A stretch of DNA of 64,000 nucleotides, from assembly GCA_933207985.1 (NCBI GenBank), contig OW240916.1:83635758-83699757 (forward strand), written 5' to 3'. This document shows, piece after piece, positions 32,533-45,438 of this stretch. The translations under genes and the position numbers were made by a program. The stretch's first letter is position 1; each line of letters starts with the position of its first letter. The stretch comes from Pelobates cultripes. Taxonomy: Eukaryota > Chordata > Amphibia > Anura > Pelobatidae. Below the pieces are notes generated by a model. The model was not told the DNA's origin. It was given only the letters and a program-made list of their open reading frames with translations, and searched no databases.

Positions 32533-33460
32533 CTAGATATCTAAATGCTTGTCGGAGTTCTTTCTCCGGTCATGATATATATATGTATTGTAAATTGAGG
32601 ATTTCCAGCGGCCCAGTCTCTTGATGATGTGGACTGGTGTGTTTGAGATAGATGCTGATGATGCAGCGCCTATACGGAAGGAGTGACCGGAGAAGGAAGC
32701 CGGGTTGTAGCCTAACCTTGACAGCACATTTCTGACATGAGACATCAACTTAGCTGTGGTGAGCGGGTGCCCTTGGAGTAGTAAAAGTGGGATGTCAGGT
32801 GAGTGAGTGTGGTGAGATTCTAGAAAAATGTTGAGTACTTTGACTGGGCACCAGGCATGCCCGGTAGATAAGAGAGGAATGGTAGTGGGATGATTGGTGT
32901 GGTTTGTCTTAGTAGAAAGTAATGAAAGGACGTAGTGGTCATCGACTTTCTTATGAGACAGCTTTAGACTTGAAGTGGTATCTACCTGGCATACAACAGT
33001 AAACTCCCTAGGTCTAAGAAAGCCATAGAAAGCGATAAAAATGGCGGCGTTGATGACAGAGTTTGTATGGTAATCGAAAGGGGATTTGTCTAGTAGGTCG
33101 TTGAGTAGTCTAAAGATAGGCCCATATATGGGCAGTCTGCTAGTTGCAGGGGAGACTGTTACTTTATGAATACCTTTTAAGGATGTTCTTAATTGGGTAT
33201 GATGCTATAAAAGGTGCGTGATTAGGAAAGTTGGTGAGAACGTGGTGCTGTACCCCTATGAGGTAAAGCTTAATGGTGTTGTGAGATAATTTGAGGTGTA
33301 GGTGACAGAAGGAGGCAAAAGCCTACATGGTTTTAATAGAGAAATCTTCTTGTAAGTGAAACTCTGCGGAGAACTTGTTAAAATTGGTCAGTGCCCTTGC
33401 GGAAGTGGTAGCGGTGTTGGGTGAGAGTGTTAGGTGTGTGAGTGCTTGAGCGTTGCATAG
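32533..33460 (-). pseudogene. Tyrosine recombinase
   Basis: The C-terminal frame (32533-32748) has HSFRIGAASSAS (H-x-x-R) and GRWKSSIYNTYI (tyrosine). Upstream on the - strand, in broken frames, is FYGFLRPREF with the first catalytic arginine (about 33010-33040). The N-terminal domain extends to about 33400. There are multiple frame changes. Confidence 0.8.
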
Positions 33461-33468
33461 TGGCCCAG

Positions 33469-34202
33469 TCAGTCCATTAGTAACTCGTGAAAAGATGGTA
33501 TCCTGGATGGTAGGTGGTGGGCAGTAGGGAGTGCCTGGAAGAACACCTGAAAATGAGAGCGGGAAAGAGCATCAGCAGCTGTGTTACGAATACCAGGAAT
33601 GTGTTCGCAGACAAGGTAAAACTGAGCAGTTGCTTCTAGCCAAGTCAGCTTGCATACCAACCTCCTGAATTGTCAGAACAGCATTTGACTGCCTTGCCGG
33701 TCCATAGATGGCCCCCTGTATGAGCAGCCGTCACGATGGGGTAAATCTCGAACAAGGAGGACATTTCTCTAAAGGCCGGCAAGGCATCCGTCTCATTGGG
33801 CTAGTTATCCCTAAACCAGTGGTTGCCAAATATAGCTGCAAACCCGGTGTGTAGTGCTGCGTCAGTGTAAATTGTAGAGGAAAGATCGGATAGCGGGGGA
33901 ATGAACAGGGAGACTTCTTTCCATTCGGACAAGAAGTTCCTCCACATGTGCAAATCTGCCCTGGCTGGATCATTTAAGGTAATTGGGCAGGAGTCGGGCA
34001 CCCCATGGAGTAGACACAGTAGCCTAGAGACTAATGATCTGCCCTGTGGAATGACCCGCATCGCGAAGTTAAGGGACCCCAACAAGGACTGGAGTCCCTT
34101 TTTGGTGGACATATCACTCCGCAGGAACAGACTGATTTCGTTTCTAATGCAGGTCAATTTCTCTGGTGGTAGGCTGGCTTGAAATGACTGTGTCCAAAAC
34201 AA
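33469..34202 (-). pseudogene. RNase H and RT thumb
   Basis: 33801-34202 carries the thumb motif SLLGSLNFAMRVIPQGR and the first RNase H acidic motif IYTDAALHTGFAAIFG. 33469-33660 carries the closing motif IRNTAADALSRS. The two pieces are in different frames. Confidence 0.8.
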
Positions 34203-35010
34203 TGCCCAGAAAGACTAGCTTTGTGGAGGGCCCGAGTGTTTTGCTTGGTGACAGGGGCACCCCTAGTGCAGTGAAGAGGGCTGTGGTGCTGTAAATGCTA
34301 CTAGGTGCGTGGGAGCCTGGTTCTACCAACAAAAAATCATCTAATTAGTGAATCATAGACAGACACCTGACTATGTTGCGGAGCAGCCAGCAGAGAGTTT
34401 CTGCGTATATGTCAAAAAGCTTAGGGCTGCTCCTAGACCCAAAAGTGAGCCGGGTAGAAAAATAGTACCTGTCCCGCCATTTAACACTGTGTAAGTACCA
34501 TAGTGAGGGGTGAATGGGTAAAAGCTTGAAGGCATTTGTGATGTCGGTTTTGCTTAGCCATGCCTTGCTGCTTGTTAAGATGATGGCTTGCATAGCGTTA
34601 TCAATGTTAGCGTATTGTAATGAAAACTTCTCAGCAGGTTTGAGAGAGTTTATGCCCGTATGTGTGCTAAGAATGAGGCGCTGAGAGGTCAATTATCAAT
34701 CTTTTTAGGATTTATGTACAGCTACTCTGGTGGGGTTTGTACGTCAGGATGAGAATGGGCCAATCATGAAACCTGCCTGAGTTTCTGTGGACAGGAGGTG
34801 GTCCACCGTGAGAGGGTCATTAGAGGCTGACAGCAAGTTTGGGCATTTGAGTGTGCCTGTGGGAATGGCAATGAGGCCCATGTGAAAACCATGTGTAAAT
34901 CCTGACACCAAAAATTCCACCAAATGCCTGGCTGGGTGGGAACGGAGGTAGTAGGCCACGACATCTATATTGACCTCGGTCAGTCATTTCTTTGGGGAAA
35001 GTCTGGCTGG
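34203..35010 (-). pseudogene. Reverse transcriptase
   Basis: Contains AGFMIGPF (34744-34959), SKTDITNAFKLLPI and RLTFGSRSSPKLF (34345-34692). In the catalytic box the tyrosine codon has become a stop, directly followed by LDDFLL. It is otherwise colinear with the sense element. Confidence 0.82.
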
Positions 35011-36087
35011 GCACATGGCCTTGGTATGCACTCTGAAACAAATGGAGCAGACGTGCAACAACCTGCATGCGCTGAAGCTGCATGCGCCAGCGTTAAGTGT
35101 TGCACACCTGCGCCTTCCCCAGAAACGCAATGGGTCTGCCCAACTTGTCCCTCTGCCTGCGTTCTTGCCTAGTGTGTGAGGTGAAGTAGTGGTGAGAAGA
35201 GGAAGGGTCTGCCTCGCAAGGGTTACAAATCTGTGGAGTGGGACGTAGAGCTACAAGCGGCACAGGACAGGGGGCTCAATCCGGCAAAGTGTCGGCAGAA
35301 CAACTCTGTGTCCATCTGGCACCAGTCAATTCTGATGTTACATTGGGCCAGATGAGTTGCTGCCTTGGCCGACACGGACTTGTGGTAATCGTAAAAAGAG
35401 GACGCCCCGTACTTGATGCCTAGGTCCACCACTTTGTGCGTGTAAAGATCAAGCTCCTCCCTCCTATGCGGATACAAATTACATCTCTATATATCCCAAA
35501 AGCAATAACTAATTGCGGGATAGATAGTTTCTTGTTTAGTCTTGGGTCTCTAGTTTTTAACACCACAGAGAAGTCCCCATGGTTATATGCTTGGTTTCCT
35601 AGAACATCCTGCGAGGCGATGAGGAGTGAAACTAATTTAACATACTTCCCATCCAGTATTTCTTTTTTAATGGATGCTGGGATGGAGTGAGCTGGTGAGA
35701 CATATGGGGTGGTGGTGGGTGGGTGGGCAACTCGCCAGGTTAGGGATTATCAGGGGAACACCTGAAGGACCTGGTAGGTCATCTGGGGTGGCAATGGTTG
35801 ATTCCACCTTTGACAGTCTATTATTCAGGGTCTGGAAGTTGACCAGTATGGCTGTAAGGGGTTTCCTGGGTAGCTTTGGAGGTGCTGGTAGACGGCTCTT
35901 GTGAGCTAGTGCCAGGCCTAGGGTCGCTGGCCTGAGCTGTCAATAGCCTATAAAGCTCTGCATTCCTGAGTCTTAGCTCTGCTGGGATTTTTGGGATAGT
36001 CCATGATCTCAGGGACCTGGGGGCAGAGGGGGTGAGGGATACTTCTGGGGACCCAGGCCTGGCTGGCGTGCTGGGTACTTCATCCAA
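35011..36087 (-). pseudogene. gag-like region
   Basis: 35821-36087 has the SLRSWTIPKIPAEL motif near an ATG. 35223-35477 has RREELDLYTHKVVDLG and YDYHKSVSA, matching the structural domain of the sense element. A cysteine-rich segment at about 35020-35130 corresponds to its zinc-binding region. The frame is broken in several places. Confidence 0.75.
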
Positions 36088-37092
36088 TGGTAGGTCATCG
36101 ATAGGAATGGATTCTTGTTACATTCTGAAAAAGGAATAATGAATTAATATAGTAGGGGGGTGGGAAGGAAGAACAAGACCTTTGCAGAACTGGCTTGCTG
36201 ACTAGTGCCGAGGCAAAGAACTTAACTATAGCCAAGTGACAGGTGAGGCCCTGCTAATGCCAATTTGCGGTGAGAGGCTCTACCTATGATTTGGACTGAG
36301 GGAATTCGTGGCCACGATACGTGGTGGCGGGATGTTGGCCTCTCGATAACAATAAAAGATTCAAATACGTGTGGCCGTGACCCGGGAAGCCCTGGCTGTA
36401 GCCCTAAAGGAGGGCGAGCGAGGCAGCTTACTATGATTTTGGCCATAGGGCAGAACCTCCGTAGTGAGGCGAGGAGTAGGCCTCGCAGGACTGGTGAACT
36501 TACTTTGAATTGTTAAGGTCTGCCCCTATCCCTGTATGCCAGTTCTCTAATCCTGGTGGTTCTTGTCTCATAACGAGGTGACTGAAAACATGTAGATACT
36601 AACCTTGAGGATTTGTCTTTCAGCTTATAGCGTGATACAATAGTTCATAGATGCAAATTCCCCCGAAAGAATATACTGGTCCGGCCAAGGTATCCTAAGG
36701 GCAAGATAGAGGCTAGTGGGCCTTGAGCGTGCCACTGGTATGCATGATGTACATAAAGGTGGCCAAACGTATGGAAAAGTGTGTACAAATGCTACTGTAA
36801 AGTGAGAACCCGTGTAAGATGAGGGACCTGAACGTTGGTCCATACATACAGACAAGCCCCTGATTACCATTATTTTGGGAATGTAATGAAGGAAGGCTGA
36901 GTGAGGCCTTGAGGAGAAATCGTAATTGTAGTGAGTAGGATTAAGAATACCTGGTACTGAATGACAGGATACCAGGTTAGCTGTCGGTTGTTGAAAGCGT
37001 AGTAACGCGAAGAGTCTGCGATAATGACACAGGGCTAGGCAATAAATGTAGAAACGACAAGACACGTGATGCACGGTCGTTATTTTTTAATG

Positions 37093-37835
37093 CAGAAAAA
37101 AGGGGGGTGGGAGTGCTACTTGATCCATCTAATTTGAGCAATAGAATGATTTCCAGAATGGTCCGTAATCACAAATGCCTATTAGCAGCAAAAATAAGCA
37201 TAGCAGATCATTGGAAAGGTAACAGTCCCCCTACCCTGGAAGAAGTTATCAATAAAGTTGATATTCCTTGCCAAATGAAAAAGATGGCCCTTAGAATCAA
37301 ACGGAAGGAGACAACGCATAATAAGCTATGGAACAACTGTGTTTTGGCAAAGACATCTGCCTTTTGCATACTCAGTAATGGGAAAACAAAATTATACTTT
37401 TCAACATACTTTTACTGAATGGGACATATCAAGTGTAAGGGAATGCCAGTCCTACTAATCAGGCCTTAGATATCTGCCTAAATTGGTTGATGAAGACAAG
37501 TGTAGTATGACAATCCCAGATATCTCCAGTTACCTTTCTTCCCCCCTTTGTTCTTTTTTCACATCTCGGACGGGCTCGCCTGCCACACATTTTTTGTCTC
37601 TTAGTCTCTGTGTTACTTCTTAAATGTAATAATATTAATGTATAACATGTATTAGATCGAATATGTATATGTATACATGTTACCTATCTGCAGGTACAAA
37701 TCCATTGTGGACCCGACTTTAAACAGCTTGTGTTGAAATGTTTCAAACTGCGTTTCCTGAATAGTCGTTTATTGCATTTTTTAAAATTCTATTTGTAAAA
37801 CTTCAATAAAAATTGAAACATAAATAAAATCTAGT
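37093..37835 (+). mobile_element. L1/Tx1 3' end fragment, sense strand
   Basis: 37107-37418 encodes an L1 ORF2 C-terminal-like segment (MKKMALRIKRKETTHNKLW). It is followed by an untranslated tail ending in AATAAAAATTGAAACATAAATAAA (37805-37830), an L1-like poly(A) end. 5'-truncated. Confidence 0.7.
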
Positions 37836-38404
37836 ATCATATTTTCAGGTCCATTTTTGGACAAAAATGTGAAATTCACATTAACCCCTTAAGGACACAT
37901 GACGAAAATATTCCATCATGATTTCCTTTTATTTCTGAAGTTGTGTCCTTGTCTGTGCTTTTACCTGTACATCTACCAGACGGTCAGGGATGCAAGCATT
38001 ATAACTCCAGGATGTGTTGCCTTGTTCAGTTCCCCAAGCCAATTTATGCAACTTTAAAAATATATAACTCTTTATTAACGCTATCTTTCATTTTTTTTCT
38101 ATCTATACATTTTGCCATAAGTAAATGTTTATTTCAGGAGTTTTATTTATATTTATCATGCAGTCAATCGGAAGTGGCTAGGATAAAAAGGGTGCACTAG
38201 GCTTGTAGGGACAACTTTCAGTGCATGATAAGGGTGGCATTCACTCACTGTTTCTCGGTGCAGCCGTTATCTGAAAGTGGCACAAGGCAATTCTACCACA
38301 TTAGTCCCTCGTTCACTTGACACTAGCACTATGTTTTTAAATGACTGTAAATTATGTAATATGTGTGTTTAATAAATGTCTCTTGCTCATTGACTCCTGT
38401 TTAG
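37836..38404. other. End of intron 3, unassigned
   Basis: Contains TTAACCCCTTAAGGACAC at about 37882, the look of a TTAA-type MITE end, but no partner end was found. No coding sequence. Confidence 0.35.
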
Positions 38405-38570
38405 AGACAGCGAAGAAAAACACAAACTTGTGACACGAACTGAAGCAAAACAGGAGTACCTCCTTAAAGATTGTGATATTGATAAGCGAGAACCTGTCCT
38501 GAAATACATTTTGAGAAAAAACCCTCACAATTCTCATTGGGGTGACATGAAACTTTACCTAAAAACACAG
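38405..38570 (+). CDS. XPA: XPA exon 4, DNA-binding domain
   Basis: Acceptor CTGTTTAG, donor CAGGTATGG. Encodes the end of codon 122 through codon 177 and leaves phase 0. It covers the first half of the minimal DNA-binding domain, with [20 protein letters not shown]-type [16 protein letters not shown], and the basic patch that faces DNA and RPA70 in the family. Very highly conserved and without lesions. Confidence 0.97.
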
Positions 38571-39149
38571 GTATGGCTACGCAACCATCAAAGATACAAG
38601 GGCTACCTGTCTGTGCGCTCAATTTTTGTTCATAAATCTATCATATAACTAGAGATTGCATTTGTGAGAAAGTAGGAATTTTGATAGGGTGCATTCAAAT
38701 TGCCTCAGTTGTTGGGTGAAAGCAAGGTAAATTATGGGAGAAGGGAAATGTAATGGGTAAAGCCATGGAGCTGGCAAAGCTTCAGGAGGCTACTAGCATT
38801 ATGTACTTGTGGAGAGACGAACCATCAGACCTCATCTCACTGTCAAATATTTACATTTAAAACATACACTTTAGAAGTTTATAATGGCCCCTTATGTCTT
38901 TTTGTCATATAGGATACAAATATACAAGGTAAGAGCTTACAAAATTAAAGTATATTTTACAAATGTATCATTTTGTCTAATTAGTTTCATCTCTTGCAGT
39001 TTTGTGTAGTAAACAACGATCACCCAAGCTAAGATAAATTACAATGTAATTTATTTTACAGCATTCATAAAAAAAGATAAGTTTTTTGCCCTCAGTCCTT
39101 TGCCAGCATTAGTGTTTCGGTTAAAAAAAATAAAAATAAAAAAGTCTAT
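38571..39149. other. Start of intron 4, unassigned
   Basis: AT-rich sequence; no gene or transposon end recognised. Confidence 0.4.
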
Positions 39150-42100
39150 CTATTTTTTTAATATTTATATTTCTTTATTACAAGAACAAGTGATGGGTAA
39201 CTTTTTACTGGTATACAAGTTTAGTCCTTTTAATTTATAACCGTACAATATAGAAAGTTCAAAAGAGTCAATACATTCAAATTGTTATTCGTTGGGTTAT
39301 TATTAGACCATTGAATGTTTTACATGAGTATAGTGAAAAATCCTTTCATACATCAATCAAACAAAAAATAAAAATGGGGATAGGGGGGATTTCCCTTCTG
39401 GGTTGCGAAGACTAGGGGGAACGCTAGGGTACTGGAAATTTGTCCACGGATTCCAAATTTCATTTTACCATTCAAATTCCCCATTTGATGCGTAAAAGCC
39501 ATGTTCCATTCTATAGTGGAATTCTATTTGATTGTATATACCCTGCCAATTCGGTGGCCTTATTGTTTTCCATTGCCTTGCTATACATATCTTAGTGGCC
39601 ATAATGTACAATTAAATTTTTCTGTAGTTTATTACTGGTAGCAAGATCAATATTAAATAAAAAACATTTCTGGAGAGATAGTATAGATATCTGGAAACAG
39701 ATTTTTAAGATTATATAGACTTGTTTTTAATGGATTCAACAATGTGCACTCCCACCAAATATGATAGATGTTACCTACTTCTGATAAACATCTCCAGCAT
39801 AGATTTTAGTTTAGGTTAGAAATATACCAATATACCATATACCAACGGGAGTGGATTTAGAAATAAGTTCCATACTATTTAATTGATCTCAATATCTGCC
39901 CTTTTTTCCTTGAATGTGATACAAAATTTTCAGAAATGTGATTTGGGGAGATAATTCTGGATAATATGAAGCTTTTTAATCTAAAATAAGTGAACATTTC
40001 GTTACTCGATAATCCACTTTGAGTCTGTAGTTGTGTAAAGAGAATTATCCTATCCTGATAAACTATATCCGCTGGGTAAATTAGACCCTTCTGGATCCAT
40101 GAGGTAAGATTTAAATCGAGAATGTAATATTGCAGTACCTCTAAAGGTGTCTTTAAAAGCAGGGTATTAATAATACCCATTTTTCTCTATATTTTGTTTA
40201 TAGTAAAGAGCCCATTATAATGGGATTAGAAAATTTATAGTGATTAGTATGACTTTTATCGATCTATATGATTTTTGAGAGAGAATATGGAACCAGGTGG
40301 TATCAAAATAGGCTGGAATAGACCAAGATAGTACATGTGTAAGCATGTCTAGACAGGTCTAGAAAATATACCTCTCCCTTTTTTTTGTGTAGAGTAAGAA
40401 TTTTATTTGAAATTCTAGGCTTCCGTCCCATCCATATAAACTTAGAGACATTTTTTTGATATTTATGAAGTATGGTTTGATTAACTCTAAGGGGGATGTA
40501 TCTTGGCAAATAGAGAAGTTTTGGTATTATGTAAGCATTTATTAAGTTGATTCTTCTTAGCCACGATATTTCTAATCCCTTTTTTATTCAATAGTTCTTT
40601 AATTAATTCCAACTGGTCTGAATGATTTTGTTTGAGTAGAGCTTTAAAGTCAAAACTCAGTTTGATGCCCAGATAATCTATGAAGTTGTTGTTCCAATTA
40701 CAATACTTACTCGTCCATTTCTCCCTTTTGTATCCATGCTGTCAGAATCTGTGTTTTATGCAAGTTAATTTTATAGTTAGTGTATATACTATACTGGTTA
40801 ATGAGTATCAAAGCCAATGGGTCCGCGAGGGAGAGGAGCACGTCGTCAGCAAAGCAGGTTATCTTGTGTTCCACAGGGCCAACCGGGACTTCCCTAACGT
40901 GTGTTGATTTCCTCATCATTATGGCCAATGGTTCAATCGTTAATATATACAACAGTGGTGCACCCCTTCTAGTGCCATTGCAGATGGGAAAGCTATCTGA
41001 TTTATAATTAGGACCTTTGCACTAGGATTTGAATAAAGATTTGTGAAGAAAATAAACTTTTGTTCGGTATTTTCTTCTTTAATTCATGACTTTCTGCTGT
41101 ATTTCGTTATTTTGGATTTATTGGTTCAGTAGATTAAACTAACGAACACCGACCACCCTCCTGGCTCATTATCTTCAAAAGGAACCGTCTATTAAGCGCT
41201 CTCTGGGCAGCCGCCGTTTGTATAGCCGAATGCCACGTGGAAGATAACACGGCGGCCATCTTGTTTTCACGAAAGGAGGCATCAGGACTTGGTCGTCGAG
41301 TGTCTGGAAATAAAATCGGACACTCAACTTACCGAACACCGCTGAAACATATGAACGCCTGCTTCCTTTTGTTGCCGAACAGCTAGGAGAGTGCCATTCG
41401 GTAGTTTGATTCATACGAACACTGGGAACAATAGCTCCTATGCGCCAGGAGGCTCCATTCATGCCTTTATTTGTTTTTATGCTGTTTTCTGAATTGACTG
41501 ACCGCACACACTGAATTCGTGGAACTGTTTTGGGCAGGAGCCTTGTGTGCGGTCAGGGAACTAAGACTTCCACACTTTTTGAGAACCCCTGAACCGATCT
41601 GGGTGAAATTTGAATATGTTGGTCTCCCAGATTGGGGCTATCAGGGGACATTTGTGGGGATACCTTGTGTATAAGGTGGTGTTCCAAGTTTTGGGGAAAT
41701 TGTGTGCCCTCTTCCTGGAGATAATTGGGTTATTCCTTAGCTTATCTCATTGTCTCCCAAGCAGAGGAAGGGAGGGTTTTACTGTAATTCTGTGTCATGA
41801 TTGGTTGTTCCTTTTATTTATTGTGGGAGGTCCTCTTGCACGAGGATTTCCATAAAAGCCAGGGTGGCATCAATAAAACATTATTCCTGTTGTACCCTTC
41901 ATGAAGTCTAGGCTCATGCTTGGGTAACCTTTTATTTGCTGGGTAGATTGATCTTGGAAGCTGCATTCATCTACACTGTTGCTCTACACCCTGACTGCAA
42001 CTATAATCACTTATACGCAGCTATTGGGAAAGGAATAGAAGAACTCCGTACCATAACCTCTGAGGTTCTTAACAAGATTCATTATATTGTTCTTAAAAGT

Positions 42101-43250
42101 TCCAATTATGTTATTTTTCTCAAGAACCTGCTCGAGGAAGTTCCAGCTGACCCTGTCGAAAGGCTTCTCGGCATCTAAGGCTAATAATACTAAGCTAATT
42201 GTTGTGCATTTAATCTGTGTAAAGGGTTGGATATGCGACGATTGTTATCAGACGTACTCCTTCCCCTCACAAACCCTGACTGGTCAAAATGAATTATACT
42301 AGGTATAACAAGGCTCAATCGGTCGGCCAGAATTTTAGAGTATATTTTTATATCAACATTTATAAGTGATATAGGTCTATAATTAGAAGTTACGGATGGA
42401 TCTTTGCCAGGTGTTAGTATCAGGACCAGTGTGGCTTGTAACGGCTCTCGTGGTATTGTTTCATTATTAGATATTTCAATAAACGTTTTCCATAATAGAG
42501 GGGAAACTACATTATCACATTTTTGTATAGAAGAGGGCAGTAAAGCCATCTGGGCCAGGTGCCTTGTCCATATTTAGTTTTTTTTTTTTTACTGGATTCT
42601 ATAATCTCAGATAATGAAAGGGGAGTATTCAACAAATCTAATTTAGATTGGGTAATCTTTGGGAGATTAAGTCGTTCTAGAAGTTCAGCTGTAACTTGTG
42701 GTGATTTTCCAAATTATATAAAGATTTATAATATTATCAGAATGTTTTAGCTACATCTTTTGGAATTAAATATGTAGTGCCATCTACCAAGATCTGTTTT
42801 ATTATCTTACTTTTTGAATTATATTGCAATCTTTTAGTTAATTATTTACGTCATATAGATTTATGTGTAAGGGGTTGTTCTGGAGAAGGGATTTCTTCAT
42901 CTGTGCTCCTTCAAGTTCCTTTGAATCAGTGTTCAAGGATCTTCGCTGATTCAACTGGATAGATGAGCTGGTCTTAGGTGAGTAGTAAGTGTGAATTCAT
43001 TTATTTTTTTCGGACTGGGCAATTCTATCTTTTTCTCTGTCTTTCTTTCTTTATCCTTCTTTGGACCCATTGTGGATGTTTAGAAAGGAGAGAAGATATT
43101 TTTCCAAGAAAAAAAGCTCTTTTAAGTCCACAAATACGATTTTTCCTTTCTTCTTTAGTTATCTTTACCTCACCCTTTCTCAGGTTGGAAGATTGCAATG
43201 TTGAAAAAGTGTTACATCTTGATGTCTGCTGTTAGATATTTCAGTTAGGG
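39150..43250 (-). mobile_element. L1/Tx1 retrotransposon, antisense, split by an LTR
   Basis: On the - strand, from 3' to 5': a tail with a T-rich run (39150-39180), a C-terminal knuckle CWRC...HIWWEC (about 39740-39800), the C-terminal domain (39875-40509), and palm FADDVLLSLADP with ICNGTRRGAPL (40707-41000). The LTR insertion follows, then DAEKPFDRVSW (about 42130-42180), and YRPISLINVD with DQSGFVRGR (42190-42549), and upstream RT/linker sequence with KAPGPDGF to about 43250. Frames are broken throughout. The 5' boundary is approximate, and no ORF1 was recognised. Confidence 0.83.
41055..42055 (+). mobile_element. Solo LTR related to the gypsy element's LTR
   Basis: Interrupts the antisense L1 within the fingers/palm region. 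It shares ordered similarity with the LTR at 13382-14558: GAATGCC, CGGCGGCCAT, ACCGAACACCGCTGAA, CCTGGAGATAATTGGGTTATT with CTCCCAAGCAGAGG (the hairpin region), CATAAAAGCCAGG (TATA-like), and AATAAAACATTATTCC (poly(A) signal). No internal region is present. Exact ends and target duplication could not be fixed. Confidence 0.6.
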
Positions 43251-44669
43251 TTTTATCAATTCAGTTCATTTAAAAATGCCAGGGTGTTGTCAGACTTAGA
43301 CAGGCTTAGACACGCCCAGGTATAGAATTAGTAATCAAGCGGAAATAATATGCTCCATAAATTATAGTCTGCATATTAATTCCAAGGTGAAAAAAAAAAT
43401 ACAATGTACCCTGCAAAAATGTAGACAGTATATAGTATCCGTATAAATTCCGTGTAGGTGTAGGATCCTTCTATGAAAAAATATACAAAAAATACACAAA
43501 GACCTGTGTATTACATGGAGGAAGGCTGTCCTGATGCCAATCTCAGGCAATGCAATAATGCCACTGTCCCAGTCTCAGGTAATGCAGTAAGGAGCAAGAA
43601 TTTAAGAAATATGTGAGATTTTTAGTAATTTACAGGTCTACTCACTATATTGCTATGATGCCACACTCAAGCTCCCCAAGAATACTCAGTAGCTGGTCTG
43701 AGGTTATTAGACGGTATGTAACCTCGACTTGAAGCTTGCCTCTTCTACCTATGAGATGTAGCTACATTTCTCTAGGGGCCGCCCGTCGTCGGTCCAAATT
43801 CAGATTCTTAAACCTATTTCCTTGCTCCAGCAAATAGTTCTTTTCTCTCGTGGATCTTCCTCTCTCTCACAGTATGGTGTATTATGTCGTATCATGCACC
43901 AATAGGCAGGACCAAGTGTCTTAACCACGAAGCAGGTCTAATCCCAAACAATATCTTTCAAGAATGTCTGCTTTATCCTGGCGATGTAAAACTTCCTTAT
44001 CGCAGTAGCAATATCTCTGGCAAGCAGTGAAGCGTGGCACCGTTCTCCCAGTAAAAACAGAACCTCCTTCACACGGAGTCCAAACACCATTACAGATAAG
44101 AACCTGCGGAGAGCGTGCGTACATACGTCACGTCATACCCCCCTTACGTAAAAAAAGGCAAAATTTTTAAAGAGACAAAAAAGGGTTATTCTTATGAACC
44201 CCTCACACTTATTAACTTTTAGTATGCTATTGGTGCGGTGGGTAGCAGCACTGTATCATGGTTGTGTAATGAAATGATACACAGGTTTGTAAAAATGTTG
44301 AAATACAGAAATTGATGATGGAGTGATAAGTGTAAATAAAGTGTATGCAAAGCAGTCTAAAGCTGTTCCACCACTAGTCTGTGTAGTAACATCAACAATT
44401 AATAAAAAGCTTAATTTGATGAAATATGGGTTATGCATAATGGCTCCAAAGTGATGTGCCCCAGACAAGCAAATAACAACTCTGTTATCCACCATAGGAA
44501 TCATTGAGCAGAGATAGGAGTATATCTAGTTATATGTCCTTATTCATTTTCAAACCATAAGGGTTCAGATAACAGTCAGGTAGGCTGTTTAAGATAAGCA
44601 AATCTGAGAGCTCAATGGGGATAAAGCCAAAGGAGCTCCTTTTGTGTCCTTTTCATTTTCAGGGACTGA
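43251..44669. other. Intron 4 sequence, unassigned
   Basis: No recognised gene or transposon protein. It may contain L1 5' sequence at the left, but nothing demonstrates it. Confidence 0.35.
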
Positions 44670-44732
44670 GGACTGGTGTTCTGGTTGGTTGATAAATTAT
44701 GAAATTTATTCAACCAACCAAAACAGCAGTCC
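44670..44732. repeat. Foldback hairpin
   Basis: GGACTGGTGTTCTGGTTGGT...ATAAATT pairs with AAATTTATT...CAACCAAAACAGCAGTCC around a loop of a few bases. The stem of about 30 bp has a few mismatches. Probably the core of a short palindromic MITE. Confidence 0.75.
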
Positions 44733-45270
44733 ACGACCCTAGCAATTACCTTGTAACATTGAGCCATGCCAAGGAGCCTCTTGGTCTAGCCAGGATAAAG
44801 TATGAAAGCTGTGTGTGGAATCTTGTCCTAACCAAAAAAAGAGAATTCATTCAGACTATAAAGCCGAGATAAATCAGGAGAAAAAGTAAATTCCCAGATA
44901 TTTTAGTTTGGTTTTGTAGGGTAAACGTGAAGTGACACCATACTTTATGTAAAATAGCCTGAAATTTTAATCAAAACAAATTTGGACTTATTAATATTCC
45001 TAATGCCTTTTTTAAGCAAACCACTTTGACTATAAAACATTTGACAATGAATCATATTTTTATATGCAAAAATGTGGTTGTATTATTATAATAGTTATCC
45101 ATTAACAAAGTGTGACCTGCCCAGCACCTCATGGAAAAAAGAACACTTAACTGACCACTGAAATCACCCAGACCACTTCATCTCAATGGAGTGGACTGGG
45201 TGCAGTGGCCTTTAAGTTTTAACCCTGCAATGTAAAACACTAGCATGTAGCAGATGCAACCAGTGCAGTG
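44733..45270. other. Intron 4 sequence, unassigned
   Basis: AT-rich; nothing recognised. Confidence 0.35.
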
Positions 45271-45438
45271 CAGTGGTTCCCAAACCAGTACTCAAGGCAA
45301 CCTTACCAGTTTAGGATTTAGGGATTACCCAGTTTTCTAAGGAGTTTCTTTTTCGCTGAAAACACCTTAGACACAACTGTGAAATCCCTAAATCCTGGAC
45401 TAATAGGGGTGCATTGAAAGCTGGTTTGGAAACCACTG
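45271..45438. mobile_element. Short hAT-type MITE (168 bp)
   Basis: Inverted termini CAGTGGTTCCCAAACC (45271-45286) and GGTTTGGAAACCACTG (45423-45438), a typical hAT/Charlie terminus. The flanking 8-bp target duplication is not preserved. Confidence 0.75.

Larger units (their letters stand above)
32160..37080 (-). mobile_element. Second tyrosine-recombinase retrotransposon, antisense
   Basis: Coding on the - strand. Its 3' end (left) shows the B1-A2-B2 arrangement: B2 at about 32160-32265 and B1 at about 32382-32480 share TTTAATAGGTTATGGAATG and GAGTAGGCCTGTAATAA, with A2 between them (32266-32381). The matching A1 expected at the right end was not found, so the element may be truncated near 37080, where an L1 tail begins. 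Gene order and motifs match the sense element at 21404-28387, but the sequences differ clearly, so they are separate families or subfamilies. The right part, 36090-37080, is a leader without recognisable ORFs. Confidence 0.82.

Noticed and set aside
37882..38230. A TTAA-type MITE starting TTAACCCCTTAAGGACAC
   Set aside because: Only one plausible end was seen; without a matching right end the element cannot be supported.
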